A model generated the notes under the pieces. It was not told where the DNA came from. It saw only the letters and a list, made by a program, of their open reading frames with translations, and ran no database searches. DNA of 11,376 nucleotides from an uncultured Prevotella sp. Lineage in GTDB: Bacteria; Bacteroidota; Bacteroidia; Bacteroidales; Bacteroidaceae. The stretch is taken from assembly GCA_900769055.1 (NCBI GenBank), contig CAAGFF010000146.1, positions 1 to 11,376 on the forward strand. Reading direction: 5' to 3'. The number at the start of each line of letters is the position of its first letter. The stretch's first letter is position 1. This document shows positions 6,660-11,376 of this stretch, piece by piece. The position numbers and the translations under genes are program-made.

Positions 6660-8120
6660 TCACACCGGCAGGGTGACCAGGAACTTGCTGCCCTTGCCTA
6701 ACTCGCTATCAACCGTGAGCGTGCCGCTGTGCGCCTCGACAAAATCGCGCGAGATGGACAGTCCCAGTCCGCTGCCCTGTATCTTGGTGCCAGGCACACG
6801 GAAGTAGCGCTCGAAGATGCTCTCGTGATAGCGAGGGTCGATGCCTCGTCCGAAATCCTGCACAAACAATTCTATGTGATGCTCGTCCTGTTGTCTGGCA
6901 CCTATGATGACCCTTCCATTCTCAGGTGAATAGCGTATGGCATTGCTCAGCAGGTTTGTCAGCACCCATGCTATTTTCTCACTGTCGACATAGAGTTTGC
7001 GGATTTTCTCTTTCGGGTAATCCACCTCTATGTTTATATGGAACTTGTCTGCCTGCACCTGGTTGGCCTTGATGGCATAGTCGATGAGTTCTATTGGTTT
7101 GGTGATATGCGGTTTCAACTGTAGCGCGCCGCTCTCCACTTGTGTCATATTGAGCAGCTCGCCCGTGATGCTGAGCAGACGTTCACCATTATCCTTGATA
7201 CTGTCAGAGAGCTCCTTATGCTCGGGATTAAGCGCACCAACACGGCTGTCGGCAAGCAGTTGCTGGCTCATCAGTATGGCGGATATCGGAGTCTTCAATT
7301 CATGGGATATCGTAGAGATGAATGTAGTCTTTGCGACATCCAGCTTGTGAAACTCCGTGATGTTCTTCAGCATGACCACTGTGCCGCTCTCCCTTACGCT
7401 GCCCTCATGGTCTGTCATCCTTACAGGCAGGTATTTCACCTGGAAATAGCTCTCCTTGTTGTCGGCATAAATCTTCAGCGGCTCATCCTTCTTCTCATCG
7501 TCATTGCCAACCGCATGACTGTCGTCAAGTCCATTGAGCAGCAGCCGTAGAAGGTCGTTGCGCATAGCTGTTTCCTGTGCTGATTTCCCCAATACGTCCT
7601 CCCTATGCAGATTGAGGATGTCGAGAGCCTCGTTGTTGATGTAATAGAGGGTCAACTGCTTGTCAATACAGATGATAGGCTCATCAATGGAGTCGATGAT
7701 GGTCTCGATATATTGCTTTGACACCCGCAGCTTGGAGATGGACGAGTTGTGATAATCGCGGAGGCGGCGGGCCATACGGTTGAAGTTTGCCGACAGCTGC
7801 TCCATAGTCTGGCTGCCAGCGAGACTCAGCTCTACATCGTAGTTATGGTTGGCTATCTCGTTGATAGCTTGTGTGAGTTTCTGGAAAGGACGGTTGACAG
7901 AACTGGGAAGTTTCACCAGCATCCACACACCAATTGAAATGCTCAAGGCCCCAAACAGGAGTAGGAGGGTCAGTGCCCGTGTCAAGCCGTAGTCAGCCAC
8001 CGGCGAGGTGGGTTCTGTGGCTGTCAGTATTTGCAGGCTGATGACGGAAAGCGCCACCAGAGCCACTATCAGCGATACGAGCACACCTACGGAGAGTGTG
8101 ATTTTTTCCTTGATATTCAT
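6660..8120 (-). CDS. Membrane sensor histidine kinase of the kdp locus
   Basis: The product has 486 residues from the ATG at 8120 (MNIKEKITLS). A TTG at 8132 would add four residues and is less likely. Order: TM1 about 8-32, a short external loop of roughly 16 residues, TM2 about 49-69, HAMP about 70-123, and PAS about 135-255. The HisKA domain carries phospho-acceptor H273 in ISHELKTP. The HATPase has N393 in LLSNAIRYSP, the G1 box DFGRGID (422-428) and the G2 box GSGLGLS (449-455). All catalytic boxes are intact. The tiny external loop argues against a large ligand pocket, so signals may come through the membrane, HAMP/PAS or the partner KdpD fragment. It lies between kdpD (43-nt gap) and the NtrC-type regulator (63-nt gap), which is its probable phospho-acceptor. 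It seems to supply the kinase half missing from KdpD. Confidence 0.93.
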   Translation of the reverse strand: MNIKEKITLSVGVLVSLIVALVALSVISLQILTATEPTSPVADYGLTRALTLLLLFGALSISIGVWMLVKLPSSVNRPFQKLTQAINEIANHNYDVELSLAGSQTMEQLSANFNRMARRLRDYHNSSISKLRVSKQYIETIIDSIDEPIICIDKQLTLYYINNEALDILNLHREDVLGKSAQETAMRNDLLRLLLNGLDDSHAVGNDDEKKDEPLKIYADNKESYFQVKYLPVRMTDHEGSVRESGTVVMLKNITEFHKLDVAKTTFISTISHELKTPISAILMSQQLLADSRVGALNPEHKELSDSIKDNGERLLSITGELLNMTQVESGALQLKPHITKPIELIDYAIKANQVQADKFHINIEVDYPKEKIRKLYVDSEKIAWVLTNLLSNAIRYSPENGRVIIGARQQDEHHIELFVQDFGRGIDPRYHESIFERYFRVPGTKIQGSGLGLSISRDFVEAHSGTLTVDSELGKGSKFLVTLPV

Positions 8121-8163
8121 ATCTGTAATCAATTATAAGAATTATCGTCCTGCATAATATTAT

Positions 8164-9348
8164 CTATGCAATAATCATCAGGTCTATGCCCATCTCCTTC
8201 AGCTCAGCCAATATCCTGCGGTAACGTCCCGCCTTCATCAGCAATCGCGGCAGGGATAGCGAGGGCTGTCCCATGCAGAGCATTGTGGCACGCTGCTCAC
8301 GGCAAAAGTCGGCAATGCTCTGAAAAACATTGTCCGATTCGACCTTGTGCACCTTCCAGCCCAGTTCCACCACCAATTCAAGATGGTTTATCAGATGGCG
8401 CTGTGTGTTGAGCGGGATGCTGTCGGTGTTCTCGCCCGGTGTCTGCACATACAAGGCCACAAGCTCGGCGTCGTGAATGTCGGCCATCCGTGCCGCCTTG
8501 CGTATGATGTGCTGCTGAGTGGCATTGTTGCTGCTCACACACACCACCAGCTTGGCCACGCCCCTTGCGTTGCGTGTCTTAGGCATTACCTCGTCAGCCA
8601 CCTTCTTCCCCACACGCAGTGCCACCTCCTTGAGGGCCAGCTCGCGCAGTTGCAGGATATTGTCGGTCTTGAAGAAATTGTCGAGTGCTGTCTGTATCTT
8701 CTCTCTGGCATATATCTTACCAGCCTTCAGGCGCTCCACAAGTTCCTCTGCTGTAAGGTCGATATTCACAACCTCGTCGGCCTCCCGGATTACACTGTCG
8801 GGGATGCGTTCCCTCACATCGATACCCACCATTGTCCTCACCTCGTCATTCAGGCTCTCTATGTGCTGTATGTTGACAGCAGAGAGGACATTGATGCCGG
8901 CATCCAGAAGTTCCATCACATCCTGCCATCGCTTGGCATGGCGGCAACCCTCCACATTGGTGTGGGCGAGTTCGTCGACAATCACTATCTCGGGATGCAC
9001 CTGCAAGATGGTGTCGAGGTCCATCTCCTCTATCTCCTTGCCTTTGTAGAATACTTTCTTCCGTGGTATGACAGGCAGCCCCCTGAGCGCCCTCACCGTG
9101 TCAGGGCGGCCATGTGTCTCTACATAACCTATACGCACGTCGGTGCCACAGCGCAGCATCTCACGGGCATCCTGGAGCATACGGTATGTCTTGCCCACTC
9201 CCGCAATCATCCCGATGTATATCTTGAACCGTCCACGGTGCGACCGCCGTATGAGGTCAAGGAAATGCTGGGAATTATCGTGCAAGCGAGCGCAATCAAG
9301 CCTACTTGAATTTCCGGGCGCATCCGGAAACATGCAATCTTCTTCCAT
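8164..9348 (-). CDS. kdpD: Short KdpD: N-terminal KdpD ATPase domain plus USP domain, no kinase
   Basis: The product has 394 residues; full-length KdpD has about 890. After a 38-residue lead, the KdpD sensor domain (about 39-250) carries Walker A GMIAGVGKT (46-54), YVETHGR (75-81) and Walker B VIVDELAHTN (122-131). A universal-stress-protein-like domain follows (about 263-394). The protein ends there: the four membrane spans, GAF and kinase domains of full KdpD are missing, so it is predicted to be cytoplasmic. The ends are clean, so this is a genuine short form rather than a degraded gene. Short KdpD proteins are known in other bacteria. In Staphylococcus KdpD, the USP domain binds c-di-AMP; I cannot cleanly match that binding motif here. 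It starts 55 nt after trkH and precedes the separate kinase gene. Its role is presumably K+ or nucleotide sensing passed to that kinase. Confidence 0.93.
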   Translation of the reverse strand: MEEDCMFPDAPGNSSRLDCARLHDNSQHFLDLIRRSHRGRFKIYIGMIAGVGKTYRMLQDAREMLRCGTDVRIGYVETHGRPDTVRALRGLPVIPRKKVFYKGKEIEEMDLDTILQVHPEIVIVDELAHTNVEGCRHAKRWQDVMELLDAGINVLSAVNIQHIESLNDEVRTMVGIDVRERIPDSVIREADEVVNIDLTAEELVERLKAGKIYAREKIQTALDNFFKTDNILQLRELALKEVALRVGKKVADEVMPKTRNARGVAKLVVCVSSNNATQQHIIRKAARMADIHDAELVALYVQTPGENTDSIPLNTQRHLINHLELVVELGWKVHKVESDNVFQSIADFCREQRATMLCMGQPSLSLPRLLMKAGRYRRILAELKEMGIDLMIIA

Positions 9349-9403
9349 CTGTTATATATGAAACGGTATATATGATACGTTTATTGTGCAATACGTTTTT
9401 TGT

Positions 9404-11044
9404 CTATGACCAGCTGCCCTTCCACGTAGGCCGGTAGAATATTAACAGGAAACCGAATATCTCAAGTCGGCCGATGAGCATCAGGGAGGACAGTATCCAC
9501 TTGGCGGCATCGGGCATGGCAGCCCAAGAGAAGGAGGGACCGAAACTGCCCAGTCCGGGGCCTACATTGCCCATGGCCGAAATCACGGTGCTCATAGCCT
9601 CAGTGAAGCCTACGCCGCATGACATCAGCAGTGTCCAGCCCATAAAGGCCACTGCCATATAGACGGCGAAGAACACGAGAACCATTGTCACTAACTTGTT
9701 ATCAAACAGCGTGCCAGCCCTTACGGGCAGCACAGCCCGTGGATGCAGTATCTGCCGGAACTGGTTGCGTATGCACTGGACGATGATTATCAGCCGGAGA
9801 TTCTTCACACCTCCACTGGTAGAACCCGTGCATCCACCCGACACCATCGCGAATATCAGCAGCATCCATGTGAATGGCGGCCACAGGTTGTAGTCGTCGG
9901 TGGCAAAGCCGCACGAGGTATGGCAGGTGGCCACCTGGAACAAGGCCTTGCGGAATGCCTCCTCGACTCCATAGCCGTTGTTCAGGACGAGAGCCACACC
10001 GATGATGATTGTCAGCAAACCAATGGACGAGGCAAACCATTTCAATTCCAAGTTCTGGCGGATTTGTTTCCAGTCGCTCTTGAAAGCGACGAGATAGAGC
10101 GAGAAGTTTATGGCTGAGAGCAACATGAACAGTGACACGACATATTCTATATATGGAGAATGCCAATAGGCTATGCTCTCCTGCTTTGTGGAGAAACCTC
10201 CAGTGGCAGTAGTGGCCATCGAATGGCACACGGCGTCAAACATCCCCATACCGCCTGACATAAGGAGCACACTCTCCACGCCCGTCAACAGGATATAAAC
10301 CATAAAGATATACCGCGCCATGATGCGTGTCTTGGGACATATCTTGCTATGCGTCACCCCCGTCGCCTCGGAGAGATAGAGCATCTGGCTGCTGACACCG
10401 AACCCCGGCAAGAGGACTATAGTGAAGCAGACAATTCCCAAACCGCCTATCCATTGCGTCAGGCTTCTCCAGAACAATATACCATGGGGCATGCTCTCGA
10501 TATTGTCCAATATGGTGGCGCCAGTGGTCGTGAAGCCTGACATGGTCTCAAAGAAAGCGTCGGTGACATTTGGGATGAAATCGCCCAGCAGGTAGGGAAA
10601 CATACCGAAAACCGTAAAGAACACCCATGCGAGAGCCACTACTATATACGCTTCATAGCGTGAGGGGCCAGACTTCCTCTTTCGCCCATACACCAAGAGC
10701 ATGACGCTTGCTGACAGACAGACGGTAAAAGAAATGATGAAGGACATCAAATCGTTTTCTCCATATATCATGGACACACAGCAGCACGCAAACAACAGCA
10801 TAGACTCAAAAGCCAACAGCAGTCCTATAAGATAGGCTATACCCCGAAAGCAGAGTTCGTTGTATCGCACCTTTGGCTGCGGCTCGGCATAATCCAAACA
10901 TGGCTTAGCCTCTGCTCTCGCCTTGCACAAACGTTCGTTGTATCGCACCTTTGGCTGCGGCTCGGCATAATCCAAGCATGGCTTGGCTTCTGCTCTCACC
11001 TTGCACAAACGTTTCAGACTTAACCCGAATTGCTTTATATCCAT
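9404..11044 (-). CDS. trkH: TrkH-family K+ uptake channel subunit with duplicated N-terminal insert
   Basis: TrkH is the membrane K+-conducting subunit of the Trk system and normally works with the cytoplasmic NAD-binding subunit TrkA, which is not in this window. I chose the ATG at 11044 (MDIKQFGL; 546 residues) over the GTG at 11065. Four filter loops are seen: GFTTTGAT (170-177), ATTATGGFST (277-286), SCGFAT (377-382) and MGNVGPGLG (491-499), each preceded by membrane helices. The protein is longer than the usual roughly 480 residues because residues 12-63 are two in-frame copies of a 26-residue segment (RLCK, EAKPCLDYAEPQPKV, RYNE). Without both copies it would be 494 residues. The insert precedes the first membrane helix, so the channel core should be intact. 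It is the first gene of the regulatory operon. Confidence 0.93.
   Translation of the reverse strand: MDIKQFGLSLKRLCKVRAEAKPCLDYAEPQPKVRYNERLCKARAEAKPCLDYAEPQPKVRYNELCFRGIAYLIGLLLAFESMLLFACCCVSMIYGENDLMSFIISFTVCLSASVMLLVYGRKRKSGPSRYEAYIVVALAWVFFTVFGMFPYLLGDFIPNVTDAFFETMSGFTTTGATILDNIESMPHGILFWRSLTQWIGGLGIVCFTIVLLPGFGVSSQMLYLSEATGVTHSKICPKTRIMARYIFMVYILLTGVESVLLMSGGMGMFDAVCHSMATTATGGFSTKQESIAYWHSPYIEYVVSLFMLLSAINFSLYLVAFKSDWKQIRQNLELKWFASSIGLLTIIIGVALVLNNGYGVEEAFRKALFQVATCHTSCGFATDDYNLWPPFTWMLLIFAMVSGGCTGSTSGGVKNLRLIIIVQCIRNQFRQILHPRAVLPVRAGTLFDNKLVTMVLVFFAVYMAVAFMGWTLLMSCGVGFTEAMSTVISAMGNVGPGLGSFGPSFSWAAMPDAAKWILSSLMLIGRLEIFGFLLIFYRPTWKGSWS
10856..11011 (-). repeat. 78-bp in-frame tandem duplication inside trkH
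   Basis: Copies lie at 11011-10934 and 10933-10856 and match at 74 of 78 positions by eye. Both are in frame and free of stops. The upstream copy on the coding strand (10934-11011) contains a clean palindrome CCAAGC-ATG-GCTTGG (10972-10986); the other copy has lost part of it through two substitutions. The encoded segment is polar, rich in Ala/Glu/Pro/Lys, and foreign to TrkH N-termini. It looks like a short palindromic repeat element inserted in coding sequence and then duplicated. Copies elsewhere in the genome are likely but cannot be seen here. Confidence 0.85.
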
Positions 11045-11074
11045 AATGATAGTTATCAAATTCACATCACTATA

Positions 11075-11090
11075 TGCAAATAAAATACCA
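11075..11090 (-). promoter_or_regulatory. Candidate sigma-54 promoter upstream of trkH
   Basis: The minus strand from 11090 reads TGG-T-A-TTTTAT-TTGCA. The GG (11089-11088) and GC (11077-11076) are exactly 10 bases apart, the -12 box TTGC is perfect and the -24 box keeps TGG and A. Three less conserved positions of TGGCACG are missed (both C and the last G). Transcription would start near 11064, about 20 nt before the ATG. If real, the NtrC-type regulator would control its own operon. It is clearly weaker than the kdp promoter. I found no good primary-sigma promoter in the same gap. Confidence 0.4.
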
Positions 11091-11128
11091 AAAATCAGGA
11101 TATAAAGCCAAATAGCAGATAACCAACA

Positions 11129-11142
11129 AGATAAGATTATCT
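11129..11142. promoter_or_regulatory. Palindrome upstream of the candidate trkH promoter
   Basis: AGATAA-GA-TTATCT gives 6-bp arms with a 2-nt centre, centred about 71 bp upstream of the predicted trkH start. This is the same distance as the palindrome upstream of the kdp promoter. The two sequences are not obviously alike, so a shared activator site is not shown. Confidence 0.2.
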
Positions 11143-11201
11143 AAACAAAAATCAGCACCCTCCATTACCCTTTCATTTTGAAAAGGTCTCCTTCCATTAT
11201 G

Positions 11202-11271
11202 ACAAAAATTGTCTTTCCCTATAAAAAGATTACTCGCAAAGTCAACTTTTATAGGGAAAGACAATTTTTGT
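11202..11271. terminator. 25-bp perfect inverted repeat, likely bidirectional terminator
   Basis: Arms 11202-11226 and 11247-11271 are perfectly complementary over 25 bp around a 20-nt loop. Each arm ends in an A5/T5 tract at the base of the stem, the layout of a bidirectional intrinsic terminator. It would insulate trkH from the CRISPR locus. Each arm also contains a smaller palindrome (GACAA-AAA-TTGTC at 11201-11213, with a near copy at 11260-11272). The length and perfection are unusual for a plain terminator; a miniature inverted-repeat element is the alternative. Confidence 0.6.
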
Positions 11272-11283
11272 GTTCATCATCAG

Positions 11284-11376
11284 GTTGTCTTATATCGTTA
11301 TTCTACATCAAACCACAACCGTGCATAGCCGTCCGAGGTCAAAGGTGTGTTGTCTTATATCGTTATTCTACATCAA
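11284..11376. CRISPR. Edge of a CRISPR array: one full repeat, one spacer, part of a second repeat
   Basis: A 36-bp repeat at 11284-11319 starts GTTGTCTTATATCG and ends CAAACCACAAC, so its ends GTTGT/ACAAC are inverted repeats. The first 28 bp recur identically at 11349-11376, where the window stops. The intervening spacer (11320-11348) is 29 bp and unrelated to the repeat. A 36-bp repeat with GTTGT/ACAAC ends and roughly 30-bp spacers is usual for type II (often II-C) arrays, and also for type VI-B (Cas13b) arrays of this phylum. No cas gene, tracrRNA or leader can be assigned here, so type and direction remain open. Confidence 0.85.

Noticed and set aside
8347..9309. 320-codon plus-strand ORF opposite kdpD
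   Set aside because: Long only because of the codon use of the real minus-strand gene. The product is His/Leu/Cys-rich with no domain, while kdpD in the same span has clear Walker motifs.
11045..11065. GTG start for trkH at 11065
   Set aside because: The ATG at 11044 leaves a normal N-terminus, and the GTG would fall at or next to the predicted transcription start near 11064.
11070..11264. 64-codon minus-strand ORF upstream of trkH
   Set aside because: It starts inside the 25-bp inverted repeat, runs through intergenic AT-rich DNA and overlaps the candidate trkH promoter. The translation resembles nothing recognisable.
11247..11271. tracrRNA anti-repeat within the hairpin arm next to the CRISPR array
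   Set aside because: Only AAGACAA, 7 bases, matches the reverse complement of the repeat before alignment breaks down. That is too short to claim a tracrRNA.

Overview
This window is a potassium-uptake locus from a member of the Bacteroidota, most likely Prevotella or a close relative. Four things suggest this: protein resemblance, a KdpD cut down to its N-terminal half, Bacteroidota-style promoter boxes (TTTG and a TAnnTTTG-like box), and starts that mostly lack Shine-Dalgarno sequences. The genus is an inference; the phylum is fairly secure. All genes lie on the minus strand and read from right to left.

Right edge (about 11201-11376): a 25-bp perfect inverted repeat that looks like a bidirectional terminator, then the first repeat, first spacer and part of the second repeat of a CRISPR array that continues beyond the window. 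Its cas genes are not visible.

Regulatory and Trk block (5256-11044): trkH (K+ channel subunit, with a 78-bp in-frame tandem duplication near its N-terminus), a short kdpD (Walker ATPase plus USP domain only), a separate membrane histidine kinase (2 TM-HAMP-PAS-HisKA-HATPase) and an NtrC-type response regulator with an intact sigma-54 contact loop. Gaps between these genes are 43-63 nt, so they look like one operon. It ends in an intrinsic terminator at 5190-5233. A candidate, weaker -24/-12 element sits just upstream of trkH.

Intergenic control region (5053-5255): a textbook sigma-54 promoter with GG-N10-GC spacing (5103-5117), a 9-bp dyad over the predicted transcription start, and two 10-bp perfect palindromes upstream that are candidate activator sites.

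Structural block (240-5052): an unrecognised 32-residue membrane peptide, kdpF (26 residues, with a strong SD), kdpA, kdpB, a 264-nt gap filled with GC-rich palindromic repeats, and kdpC. A structured region, an intrinsic terminator and a candidate promoter for the next leftward gene follow at the left edge.

Inferred working model: the soluble KdpD fragment and the separate kinase sense K+ or turgor-related signals and phosphorylate the NtrC-type regulator. The regulator then drives sigma-54 transcription of kdpFABC, replacing the usual KdpD/KdpE (OmpR-type) sigma-70 circuit. Trk would supply moderate-affinity K+ uptake and Kdp high-affinity uptake.
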